A DNA stretch of 29,681 nucleotides from CAZJPD01 sp964547795 (GTDB taxonomy: Bacteria > Pseudomonadota > Alphaproteobacteria > Rickettsiales > Midichloriaceae). Position 1 is the first letter of the stretch. Each line of letters opens with the position of its first letter. The notes beneath the pieces were generated by a model that was given only the letters and a program-made list of their open reading frames with translations, was not told where the DNA came from and did not search any database. The position numbers and the translations under genes were made by a program. Of the stretch, positions 7,722 to 16,359 are shown one piece after another. Location: contig CAZJPD010000010.1 in NCBI GenBank assembly GCA_964547795.1, positions 1 through 29,681 of the forward strand. Direction: 5' to 3'.

Positions 7722-9142
7722 ATGATAAAAAATAGAAATAATATAAGCATGTTTGCATTTGTAATGCTAAATGTTGCAACTGTGATGAGCTTAAAAGGTA
7801 TTCCATTACTTGCTGCAACGGGTGCTACAATGGTTTTTTATCTATTATTCTCGACTGTATTCTTCTTAGTGCCTTGTGCACTTGTAGCAGCGGAATTGAG
7901 TACAAGTTGGTCTAAACCTGGTGGTGTCTATCTTTGGGTGAAGTCTGCCTTAGGGACACGCTTTGGGGTTATTGCTGTATGACTACAGTGGATACAGAAT
8001 ATAATTTGGGTGCCAACAGCTCTTGCATTTGCTGCAGATTCATTTGCATATTCTCTGAATGCCCCAGATTTAGCGAAAAGTGGAACTTATACAGCTTTAA
8101 TGATAATGTCTGTGTATTGGATTGCTATTTTAATCACTTTAAGGGGGGTTAAAGTTATCAAGTACTATAACTACTATAGGGGTTATAATAGGGTACTATT
8201 CTTCCAGGGATTTTAGTCATTGTACTTGGAACAGAATGGCTAATTACTGGCAGTCCTGGCAATATAGTGATCAACATTGACACAGTATTTCCAGACCTTT
8301 CTCACTTCAGCAACATATCTTTTATGGCTGGGATTGTACTCTTATTTGTAGGTATGGAAGTTAATGCTGTGCATATTAATGACCTAGAAAACCCAACAAG
8401 CCAATATCCAAAAGCTATCCTCTTATCAGTTGTAATTATTGTTGCAATCTTTTCTTTAGGTGCAGCATCTTTAGCATTGATTTTACCTAAGGACGATATC
8501 AGCCTAACTGCAGGCATTATGCAGGCTTTTCATTTTGTTCTTGCACAATATAATTTGCTATGGCTCGTTAAGATTTTGGGAGCATTTATCGCATTTGGCG
8601 TAGTTGCTGCAATAATAGCATGGATATGTGGACCAAGTAGAGGGCTATTAGTTGCTGCAGAAAATGGTGAAATACCACAATTTTTGGCTTACAAAAATAA
8701 AAATGATGTACAATCCAATATTTTAATTATGCAAGGCATAATGGTTACAGTACTTGCTTCTCTGCATTTACTTATCAAAAACATCGATGAAGTTTACTTT
8801 TTGCTAACAGTAATGGCAGTAACGCTTTATTTACTTATGTATTTTCTAATGTTTATTTCGGCTTTGAAGCTAAGGTACACAATGCCTGATATACAAAGAA
8901 AATACAAAGTGCCAGGAGGGATCGCTGGAATATGGTTAGTATGTGTGGTAGGCATACTTTCTGTAGTATTCGCTTTAGTTTGCGGATTTTTCCCTCCAGA
9001 ACAACTTGGGATAGGATCACCTGAATTGTATTTAGGTATTATTATCACTGGGGTTGTAGTGTTTGTCTTAATCCCTATATTCATGACATCACCTAAAAAA
9101 CCGTACCTAATAAAACTTCTTAACTTATTTAATGGGGGCAAC
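7722..9142 (+). pseudogene. gadC: Glutamate/GABA antiporter (GadC-like, APC superfamily), decayed
   Basis: GadC exchanges external glutamate for internal GABA in the inner membrane and partners with glutamate decarboxylase in acid resistance. Collinear pieces give nearly the whole APC-fold transporter. Residues 1-86 span the first helices with ELSTSWSKPGGVYLWVKSAL and end at an in-frame TGA (7980-7982) at a tryptophan-like position (GVIAV-stop-LQWIQNIIW). The same frame continues to about 8166. Two successive +1 shifts (near 8166 and 8192) then lead through GTILPGILVIVLGTEW into the long frame from 8267. That frame holds FVGMEVNAVHINDLENPTSQ, WICGPSRG and the last helices. It runs without a stop into gadB, and the C-terminal plug region of E. 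coli GadC is absent. The gene is most likely non-functional. Confidence 0.8.
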
Positions 9143-10527
9143 ATGATACAAAAAAAGATAGAAGGTCATATAACATTTGAAGAAAATGATTATTTACAAC
9201 CTGTATATGCTTCAAGAAGTATGGCAAAGGCTGTTCCAAAATATAGACTTCCAGATACTGGTATGTCTCCAGATGAAGCCTATACGCTAATACACGATCA
9301 GCTTATACTTGATGGTAATGTCAAGTTGAACCTTGCTACCTTTGTAACAACATGGATGGAGCCTCAGGCACGTAAATTAATATCGGAAACTCTTGATAAA
9401 AACTTAATTGATAAAGATGAGTACCCACAAACTGCAAAGATTGAAGAGTATTACATTAAAATGATTACGAAGCTATGGAATACACCTAACATCTCAAACA
9501 TAATTGGCTGCTCTACTGTGGGGTCAAGTGAAGCATGTATGCTTGCTGGTCTTGCAATGAAACGTAATTGGCAGCGAAGTATGAAAATAAAAGGAAAAAA
9601 GACAGACAAGCCTAATTTAATTATAGGAATTAATGCCCAAGTTTGTTGGAAAAAGTTTTGCAATTACTGGGAGATAGAAATGCGGACAGTAAAGTTAAAA
9701 AAAGGACGTTATATATTAAGTCCAGAAGAGGTAATAAAGCTATGTGATGAGAATACTATAGGGATTATTGGAATTTTAGGGAGTACATTAACAGGAGAGT
9801 ATGAAGATATTGAAAAACTTGATCGCTTGGTAGATGAACATAATAGAAAACAGGGTATAATATTCTTATCCATGTGGATGCAGCAAGTGGTGGTTTTGTA
9901 GCCCCATTCATTGACCCCAAGCTTGTGTGGGACTTTCGTTTAAAATGGGTAAAGTCAATCAATGCGTCAGGACATAAGTATGGGCTAGTATATCCAGGCG
10001 TTGGATGGGCTATTTGGAAAGATAAAAAATACTTGCCAGGTGACATAATTTTCTATGTTGATTATCTAGGGAGGCAACTTCCTACATTAACACTGAATTT
10101 CTCTAAACCAGGCAATCAGGTCATAGCACAGTATTATAATTTTTTACGCTTGGGTTTTGAGGGATATAAAAAGATTCATAAAGCATCACAGCAAATAGCA
10201 GTGCATCTTGCAGAACAAATTGGTAAACTAGATGAGTTTGAGATAATTAGTAGAGGAAACCATCTACCAGTAATAACTTGGACTATCACGAAAGATGCAC
10301 CATTTACGTTATTTGAATTATCAGATAGATTACGCCATACAGGGTGGCAAGTGCCAGCTTATCATTTCCCTGAAAATCTGAAAGATGTTCAAGTAATGCG
10401 TGTGGTTGTTAAAGAGGAATTTAGTAGAGAGATGGCAGATTTGTTATTTGAAGATATCAAGCAGGCTGTTAAATTTTTGACTAAGAAAGGTACTGAAGAG
10501 CATAAAAAGCTTGCCTTTCGCCATTAA
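9143..10527 (+). pseudogene. gadB: Glutamate decarboxylase (GadB-like), frameshifted
   Basis: This PLP enzyme converts glutamate to GABA plus CO2, consuming a proton. From ATG 9143 the product is about 460 residues, the normal length. It begins MIQKKIEGHITFEENDYLQP and contains NLATFVTTW, STVGSSEACMLAGLAMK, DKPNLIIGINAQVCWKKF and CDENTIGIIG. The first frame ends at TAG 9899-9901. A frameshift near 9861-9876 joins it to HVDAASGGFVAPF and the PLP lysine motif SINASGHKYG, running to TAA at 10525-10527. GGGGG lies just upstream of the ATG, so separate initiation is possible, yet the frame is also continuous with gadC. One indel from intact; its partner gadC is more damaged. Confidence 0.85.
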
Positions 10528-10696
10528 GCTGTATATGGTAGCTTTGTTTGGTTAAGTTGGCATTGGGTTGAGTATACAAGTTTTTTATAGCTTATTTAGA
10601 TAGAAACATTCTTCTTTAACGATATGCCTCATATTGTCATCATCTAAATGGACTATGCTCTATATACCTTAATCTAACCGCATTACGCTATAGCAT

Positions 10697-12250
10697 ATGT
10701 TAGAATCAAATAAAGTTAATTCATGGGCTTTCAAGGAAGCAATTGCAATATTAAAGAGTATTAATAATACAATGCCAGCAAAGGGGTATGTATTGTTTGA
10801 AACTGGATATGGTCCATCTGGATTACCTCATATAGGTACTTTCGGAGAGGTGGCAAGAACCAATATGGTTCGCAAGGCTTTTGAATATATTTCAGACATA
10901 CCAACAAAGTTATTTTGTTTTTCTGATGATATGGATGGATTCAGAAAAATACCTGATAACTTGCCGAATAAGGAAGAGTATCGGCAATACTTGGATTTGT
11001 CTTTAACTCAAGTGCCTAGTCCTTTTAGCAGGGATGAAAGCTATGGAGAATATATGAACTCTAAATTAAGGGAGTTTCTGGATTCTTTTAATTTTGAGTA
11101 TGAGTTTGTCAGTGCTACTCAGTGTTATACATCAGGAAAATTCAATGAATATCTCATAAAAATATTGGAAAAATACGATGAGATTTTGGATATAATGTTA
11201 CCAACCTTAGGTAAAGATAGGAGAGAAACTTATAGTCCATTCTTACCTATATGCAAAGAAACGGAGAAAGTTTTACAAGCCAAAGTCATCAAGCGAGATT
11301 TAGAAAACAGGCAGATAACTTATTTAGATAAAAACAAAAAGGCTGTTACTATAAGCGTTCTGGATGGTAATTGTAAATTACAATGGAAGCCTGATTTTGC
11401 AATGCGTTGGGCATCATTTGATGTTGATTATGAGATATATGGCAAGGATGTACAAGCAAACGCAGATATTTATGATAAAATTTGCAGAGCATTGGGCAAA
11501 TCTCCTCCTCAACAAATGTCGTATGAATTGTTTCTCGATGAAAATGGGCAGAAGATTTCAAAATCCAAAGGAAATGGTCTCACCATAGATGAATGGTTAA
11601 AATGTGGTAACCAGGCAAGTCTGAAGCTGTTCATGTATCAATCACCTAAAAAGGTAAAAAAGCTGTGTTATGATATCATACCAAAAACCTTTGATGAATA
11701 CTTACAGTATCTTGATAGCTATAGCAAAGAGTCTGACAAGTATAAGAAATTATCCAATCCTATTTTTTATATTCACAAAAATAACAGCCCCAAGTTGAAC
11801 CTTGGTAAAATTAGCTTCACTTTATTGTTGAATTTGGTAAATGCCTGTAATACTGACAACGAAGGGGTAATATGGAGATATATAAATAAATCTAATCCAG
11901 GATTAACTGGAAGTGAACAAGAATATGTGAATTTCATGCTGAGATATGCCATAAATTACTATCAAGATTTTATAAAACCTAAAAAGAAATATAAAATACC
12001 GACCCAAGAGGAAAGTACGTTGCTTCGTACGTTATTTGAAGTTCTAAAAGATATAGATGATGATGCAGAAAAGATACAAAATGCCGTCTATAAAATAGGT
12101 AAAGAGAATGATGTGCCATTAAGGCAATGGTTTCAATGCCTTTATGAAATTCTTCTAGGAACAACTGAAGGACCTAGAGTTGGAACTTTTATTAAATTTT
12201 ATGGAATAAAGGAAACTCGGCAACTAATACTAGAGAAAATAAAAAGGTAA
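10697..12250 (+). CDS. lysS: Lysyl-tRNA synthetase, class I
   Basis: This synthetase charges tRNA-Lys using the class I Rossmann fold. Most bacteria use an unrelated class II LysRS, while many alphaproteobacteria including Rickettsiales use this archaeal-type form. The 517-residue product has the HIGH-type motif in GPSGLPHIGTFGEVART at residues 39-55 (HIGT 45-48) and the KMSKS-type motif KISKSKG near residue 286. The C-terminal alpha-helical anticodon-binding domain follows. The ATG at 10697 is the first in frame. The 170 bp upstream hold no gene. A TATAGTCAAT palindrome lies 48 bp after the stop. Confidence 0.96.
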   Translation: MLESNKVNSWAFKEAIAILKSINNTMPAKGYVLFETGYGPSGLPHIGTFGEVARTNMVRKAFEYISDIPTKLFCFSDDMDGFRKIPDNLPNKEEYRQYLDLSLTQVPSPFSRDESYGEYMNSKLREFLDSFNFEYEFVSATQCYTSGKFNEYLIKILEKYDEILDIMLPTLGKDRRETYSPFLPICKETEKVLQAKVIKRDLENRQITYLDKNKKAVTISVLDGNCKLQWKPDFAMRWASFDVDYEIYGKDVQANADIYDKICRALGKSPPQQMSYELFLDENGQKISKSKGNGLTIDEWLKCGNQASLKLFMYQSPKKVKKLCYDIIPKTFDEYLQYLDSYSKESDKYKKLSNPIFYIHKNNSPKLNLGKISFTLLLNLVNACNTDNEGVIWRYINKSNPGLTGSEQEYVNFMLRYAINYYQDFIKPKKKYKIPTQEESTLLRTLFEVLKDIDDDAEKIQNAVYKIGKENDVPLRQWFQCLYEILLGTTEGPRVGTFIKFYGIKETRQLILEKIKR

Positions 12251-12561
12251 GAAAGAATTAGCTGAATTATGGGAGGAAGGAGTGTCGCTACATATAATAT
12301 AGTCAATTAGCATAACTTTATAGTTCATTGACTATAACAAAACAGCATATTGCTTAAAAAGCATAACAATGCTAGATTGGCTTAAAATAAATACTGTTTA
12401 TTCTGTATGCTTGAATTTGCTGAAGAAAGATCAAATGAGCCAGGGGGTGATTTTGAGTTATATAGATGCTATGCTATAATGAATTGTGCAAAAACGTACC
12501 TTAAAGGATTAAATCCTGCCAAAGCGATGGGATCAAGGATGTAAATAATAAAAGTAATAAT
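12251..12561. other. lysS-bamD intergenic region with gene fragments
   Basis: Apart from the palindrome, two short frames were noticed. At 12249-12302 the reading KKELAELWEEGVSLHII resembles the first helix of GcrA-type cell-cycle regulators but stops after 17 residues. At 12407-12544 a 45-codon ORF reads MLEFAEERSNEPGGDFELYR, then CYAIMNCAKTYLKGLNPAKA and MGSRM. It is protein-like in composition but unrecognised and lacks a clear ribosome binding site. Either could be a remnant. Confidence 0.3.
12298..12336. repeat. TATAGTCAAT / ATTGACTATA palindrome
   Basis: Perfect 10 bp inverted arms, TATAGTCAAT at 12298-12307 and ATTGACTATA at 12327-12336, enclose a 19 bp loop downstream of lysS. A T-run typical of an intrinsic terminator is absent. 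Similar arms occur after rplQ (16327-16356), and a single arm occurs after secA (23782-23791). Confidence 0.6.
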
Positions 12562-13320
12562 ATGATTATGAGAGATAAAATTTTAGCTATAATGCTTTTT
12601 TTAATATTAGTTAGTTGTAATACCAAGAATAACAGGTTGAACATCAAAACTACCACCGAAGAGCAACTATATGAGCAGGGGATAAAAAAAGTAAAATCTG
12701 GGGATTATCACAATACCATAAAAACGTTAGAAAGATTTGAAGAAAGATATCCAGCATCCAGGCACTATGCTGATGTATTAATCTTAAAAGCATATTCTTC
12801 GTACTCGGAAGATAAATACACGGAAGCAATACTAACAATAGAAGATTTTCTTCAACAATTTCCTGTACATAAAGAGGTTGCTTATATGTACTATCTAAAA
12901 TCAATGTCAAATTATAATCAGATTATGGATGTTGGAAGAGACCAAGGATTTGCAATCTTGGCAAAAGAAGGGTTTGAGATGTTAATTAATTTATACCCAT
13001 ACTCAAAGTACGCTAGTGATGCCAAGTGGAAATTAGAATATATAGATAATATACTCGCAGGAAAAGAGATGGATATAGGGCGTTTTTATTTGCGTACTAA
13101 TAAACATATATCTTCTATAAATAGATTTAAAAATGTAATAGAAAATCACCAGAATAGTATGTTTACACCTGAGGCATTATATAGGCTTACAGAGGTATAT
13201 TTTATTTTAGGTGTGAAAAAAGAAGCAATAAAATATGCAGCGGTACTTGGTTATAATTATCCGAAAAGTATTTGGTATTGCAAAGCATACAATCTTCTTG
13301 TCCAGAGTAGCACAAAATGA
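12562..13320 (+). CDS. bamD: Outer membrane assembly lipoprotein BamD
   Basis: BamD is an essential part of the BAM complex that inserts beta-barrel proteins into the outer membrane. The 252-residue product opens with a lipoprotein signal peptide: a charged MIMRDK, a hydrophobic core and the lipobox LVSC with the lipidated cysteine at residue 19. The mature part is built of TPR helices: EEQLYEQGIKKVKSGDYHNT, YADVLILKAYSSYSEDKYTE, and a later repeat with TPEALYRLTEVYFILGVKKE. These match the YfiO/BamD fold. ATG 12562 or ATG 12568 may be the start; the first is used here. murC follows 42 bp downstream on the same strand. Confidence 0.93.
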   Translation: MIMRDKILAIMLFLILVSCNTKNNRLNIKTTTEEQLYEQGIKKVKSGDYHNTIKTLERFEERYPASRHYADVLILKAYSSYSEDKYTEAILTIEDFLQQFPVHKEVAYMYYLKSMSNYNQIMDVGRDQGFAILAKEGFEMLINLYPYSKYASDAKWKLEYIDNILAGKEMDIGRFYLRTNKHISSINRFKNVIENHQNSMFTPEALYRLTEVYFILGVKKEAIKYAAVLGYNYPKSIWYCKAYNLLVQSSTK

Positions 13321-13362
13321 AAAGATTTGCCTTTAAAACAAATTTCCAATATTTTTGATTAA

Positions 13363-14799
13363 ATGAAGCTTAGTAGTCTTGTTTCAGGTTCAACTTGTCC
13401 TATTCATATCATAGGCATTGGTGGAATAGGCATAAGTGGTTTAGCCAAATTACTGCATCAAAATAATTACATAGTTCAAGGATCAGATATCCAAGAGAAC
13501 CAGCAAACAAAAAGCCTAAGGAGGTTAGGGATTAAAATATTTATTGGTCATAATGAAAGTAATATTAATGGGAGTACTCTAATCGTAAAATCTTCTGCTA
13601 TTAAGAACAATAACCCGGAAATACTAGCCGCCAAAGATAAGTCAATACCTGTTATTTTGCGTGCAGAATTACTCTCTAATATGCTCCTAGACCGATATAA
13701 TATATGTATTACTGGCACACATGGTAAAACTTCCACCACTTCTTTGATGTATTCAATGTTTCAGTACCTCAACAAAAACCCTACAGTAATTTGTGGTGGA
13801 ATAATTAATGCGATCAACTCTAATGTTTACAAAGGGAAGAGTAATATCAATATTGTTGAAGCAGATGAGTCTGATGGCACTTTTTTAGTTTTACCAACAA
13901 ATATAGGGGTGATTACTAATATAGATAGCGAACATTTGGATTATTATAGAAGTATCGAAAACATTATTAAGGCATATAAACTCTTTATCGATAAGGTGTT
14001 ATTAAGCGATTTACTCGTTGCCTGTGATGATTGTAAATACTTGAGTAAAATCAATGCAACTTATCTGAAGCATCCTAAGTACGTTACTTATGGATTAAAT
14101 TCCAGAAATGCTGACATAAGGGCAGTAGATATTAAAAATACTGATAAAGGTTTAGTATTTGACGTACTGCTTTCTAAAAAGTTTCAACAAAAAATCCAAC
14201 AGAACTTAAGTATTATGCAAGGTGTTATGCTTAATAGCTTTGGCATGCATAATATTTTGAGTGCTTTAGCTTGTATTGCTGTTGCTCTTTTCAAGGGGGG
14301 AAAGGAAAAAACTATAAAAACAGCATTACTTAAAACACAGGGGGTTCAAAGAAGGTTTACTGTTATAGGAGAGGCAAATGGAGTAACTTTTGTGGATGAT
14401 TATGCTCATCACCCACGTGAAATTCAAGCCACTTTAGAAATGGCAAAAGTATATGTTGCTCAAAGTAATGGAAAAGTTTTTGCTGTTTTTCAACCTCACA
14501 GATATTCGAGATTTAAGGAATTGTACGACCAATTTTTAAAATCATTTGAAGCAGCAAACTACTTATTGGTATTAGATGTATATTCTGCTGGGGAAAAAGA
14601 AATACCTGAAGTAAATAGCAAAAAGTTTGTAAATGAAGTTGATGAAGGTATAAAAACATTTTATTGCAAAAATGGTATTCAGGTAACAGAAAATATAAAA
14701 AAGCACTGCAAACCCAGAGATTACATAATATTCATGGGAGCTGGGAATATTTCAGAGATTGCTTATAAGGTGTTTTCTAGCATTGATGCTTCTGTTTAA
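13363..14799 (+). CDS. murC: UDP-N-acetylmuramate--L-alanine ligase
   Basis: MurC adds the first amino acid, L-alanine, to UDP-MurNAc in the cytosolic phase of peptidoglycan synthesis. The 478-residue product shows the N-terminal nucleotide-binding glycine loop IGIGGIGISGLA (residues 17-28). The ATP-binding P-loop GTHGKTSTTS is near residues 118-127, EADESDGTF near 166, and the C-terminal Mur ligase domain includes DDYAHHPREI. Length and motifs are normal, so the organism keeps at least part of the peptidoglycan pathway. The frame is uninterrupted. Confidence 0.96.
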   Translation: MKLSSLVSGSTCPIHIIGIGGIGISGLAKLLHQNNYIVQGSDIQENQQTKSLRRLGIKIFIGHNESNINGSTLIVKSSAIKNNNPEILAAKDKSIPVILRAELLSNMLLDRYNICITGTHGKTSTTSLMYSMFQYLNKNPTVICGGIINAINSNVYKGKSNINIVEADESDGTFLVLPTNIGVITNIDSEHLDYYRSIENIIKAYKLFIDKVLLSDLLVACDDCKYLSKINATYLKHPKYVTYGLNSRNADIRAVDIKNTDKGLVFDVLLSKKFQQKIQQNLSIMQGVMLNSFGMHNILSALACIAVALFKGGKEKTIKTALLKTQGVQRRFTVIGEANGVTFVDDYAHHPREIQATLEMAKVYVAQSNGKVFAVFQPHRYSRFKELYDQFLKSFEAANYLLVLDVYSAGEKEIPEVNSKKFVNEVDEGIKTFYCKNGIQVTENIKKHCKPRDYIIFMGAGNISEIAYKVFSSIDASV

Positions 14800-14849
14800 A
14801 AATGTAAAGTAGGTCTGTCTAAAAAAGAAAAAAAAGATGATATGAGATA

Positions 14850-15146
14850 ATGGTATCGTTATTTATGAAAGGAAGATATTCCTTGAGTTATAGAGAAATA
14901 GAGGATGCTGAAAGCAGCAAAGCTAAAATGGGTGGGTTGAGAGGAGTAGATATAGATCATGCAACATTACAAAGATGGGTAGCGAAGTTTATGCCATTAC
15001 TTGAATGTAAGTTTAGAAGAAGAAAAAAGCCAGTAAATAGCGGTTGGAAAATGGATGAGACCTATATTAAAGTTAAGGGTAAATGGGCACATTTATGCAG
15101 AGCTATTATTTTATTGCATTTCTTCTTCGAACCTATGTTTGCTTAG
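14850..15146 (+). pseudogene. IS6-family transposase fragment
   Basis: The first half of an IS6/IS240-type transposase is recognisable: LSYREIEDA, GVDIDHATLQRWVAKFMPLL, FRRRKKPVNSGWKMDETYIK and VKGKWAHLCRAI, containing the first catalytic aspartate (MDETYIK). About nine extra residues (near ESSKAKMGG) separate SYREIED from GVDIDH. After CRAI the protein leaves the family and stops, so the second and third catalytic residues are missing. The fragment lies between the convergent ends of murC and rpsI. No terminal inverted repeats were found. It cannot be active. Confidence 0.83.
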
Positions 15147-15192
15147 TAATACCATATTTATTATGGTTATTATGGTAATTGGGTATAATTCC

Positions 15193-15732
15193 TTATCTCT
15201 TGGAGAACTGGAATTTTTTCCTAGCCTTGGGCTGACCATATTTTTTTCTTTCAACCTTTCTGCTATCTCGAGTCAAGAACCCACCACTTCTCAGTGTTTT
15301 ACGAAATTCTTCACTCACTTGATTTAAAGCTTTACTGATACCATACCTAATTGCACCTACTTGACCAGATAGACCACCACCTAGAACTTTACACTCTACA
15401 TCATACATACCTTCAGCTTTAACTATGCCAAAAGGCTGATTGATTATCATTCTATATAAAGGTCTTTGAAAGTATTCTGTAAGATTTTTCCCGTTTACAG
15501 TAATTTTTCCTGAACCTTTATTAATCATCCAAACCTTTGCAATGGACATTTTTCTTCTACCAGTTGCATAAAATTTTGTTACTTCAAGCTTGGTAGTAGC
15601 CTTAGATTTAGTATTAGCTTTCATTTTAGCCTCAACTTTAGGTCCAACACTAATCTTTGCTTTGGTATTAGCTTTAGACCTAGTAGCGACTTTCGTTTTA
15701 GTCTTAATTTTTGCTTTCACCCCCTTTTCCAT
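15193..15732 (-). CDS. rpsI: Ribosomal protein S9 with Lys-rich N-terminal extension
   Basis: S9 is a small-subunit protein whose C-terminal tail reaches the P-site tRNA. The conserved domain starts near residue 53 (KFYATGRRKMSIAKVW) and ends with RKYGQ-type KKYGQPKARKKFQFSKR, whose last arginine is essential in the family. At 179 residues the protein is about 50 longer than typical bacterial S9. The extra N-terminus is almost entirely Lys, Ala, Thr and Ser in repeated K-A-K / T-K-x-K steps (MEKGVKAKIKTKTKVATRSK onward). Rickettsia S9 proteins are also extended, though less repetitive. The start at 15732 lies just 3 bp after the rplM stop, so the two genes are co-translated and the extension is probably real. 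Confidence 0.95.
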   Translation of the reverse strand: MEKGVKAKIKTKTKVATRSKANTKAKISVGPKVEAKMKANTKSKATTKLEVTKFYATGRRKMSIAKVWMINKGSGKITVNGKNLTEYFQRPLYRMIINQPFGIVKAEGMYDVECKVLGGGLSGQVGAIRYGISKALNQVSEEFRKTLRSGGFLTRDSRKVERKKYGQPKARKKFQFSKR

Positions 15733-15735
15733 GAC

Positions 15736-16194
15736 TTATTTTTTTATTGGGTTTATCAACTTGGGTTTTTGTGCTATATGGAGATGATTTTCACCAGTAT
15801 ACACATAGAGATTTTTGAATTGCTGTCTCGCTAAAGGACTCTCTTTCGGAAGCATCCTTTTTACAGCTAGTTTCAGTACCCTTTCAGGATATTTACCACA
15901 TAATACATCATTTACTGTTGCTTTCTTAACCCCCCCAGGGAAACCAGTGTGCTTATAATATACTTTCTGTTGTAGCTTTTTGCCAGTTAACTTTACCTTT
16001 TCTGCATTGATAACTACTATATTATCCCCACAGTTTATATGGGGTGTATAAGAAGGCTTATGTTTCCCACGGAGGATTTTTGCTATTTGTGCACATAATC
16101 TGCCTAAAACTTGATCCTTTGCATCAACTAACAACCAACTTTTTTGTATATCAGAAGGATTTGCAAAGTAAGTCTCTGACAATCTTTTGCTCAT
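15736..16194 (-). CDS. rplM: Ribosomal protein L13
   Basis: L13 is an early assembling large-subunit protein. The 152-residue product starts MSKRLSETYFANPSDIQKSW and shows the family blocks WLLVDAKDQVLGRLCAQIAK, LRGKHKPSYTPH and NCGDNIVVINAEKV. It also has the KHTGFPGGVK loop and the MLPKESPLARQQFKNL region. It forms the usual two-gene unit with rpsI, which follows after 3 bp. It lies about 165 bp downstream of rplQ and may have its own promoter in that gap. Confidence 0.96.
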   Translation of the reverse strand: MSKRLSETYFANPSDIQKSWLLVDAKDQVLGRLCAQIAKILRGKHKPSYTPHINCGDNIVVINAEKVKLTGKKLQQKVYYKHTGFPGGVKKATVNDVLCGKYPERVLKLAVKRMLPKESPLARQQFKNLYVYTGENHLHIAQKPKLINPIKK

Positions 16195-16326
16195 TAAACT
16201 ATACTACTTTCTACTATAGTGAAATGATACATAAAAATTACGTTATTACAACTCATTAATTACAAATTTCAGGAGGAATGTTTGAGAAAAGATATAGCAT
16301 AGGCAGTTAGGTAATACATTCAGTGG

Positions 16327-16356
16327 TATAGTCAACTATTACGGTAATTGACTATA
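16327..16356. repeat. TATAGTCAA / TTGACTATA palindrome after rplQ
   Basis: Inverted arms of 9 bp, TATAGTCAA at 16327-16335 and TTGACTATA at 16348-16356, lie 4 bp beyond the rplQ stop on the minus strand. The arms are the same as those of the palindrome after lysS, but the loops differ. It could serve as an mRNA 3' hairpin; there is no clear T-run on the minus-strand side. Confidence 0.6.
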
Positions 16357-16359
16357 TTA

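Noticed and set aside
7980..7982. General reassignment of UGA to tryptophan
   Set aside because: TGG is used freely for Trp in intact genes, and TGA ends serS, glyA, bamD, sodB and others just before downstream genes, so TGA works as a stop here.
15150..15185. Terminator of rpsI formed by ACCATA / TATGGT
   Set aside because: The stem is short and AT-only with alternative pairings and no clear T-run, so it is not convincing.
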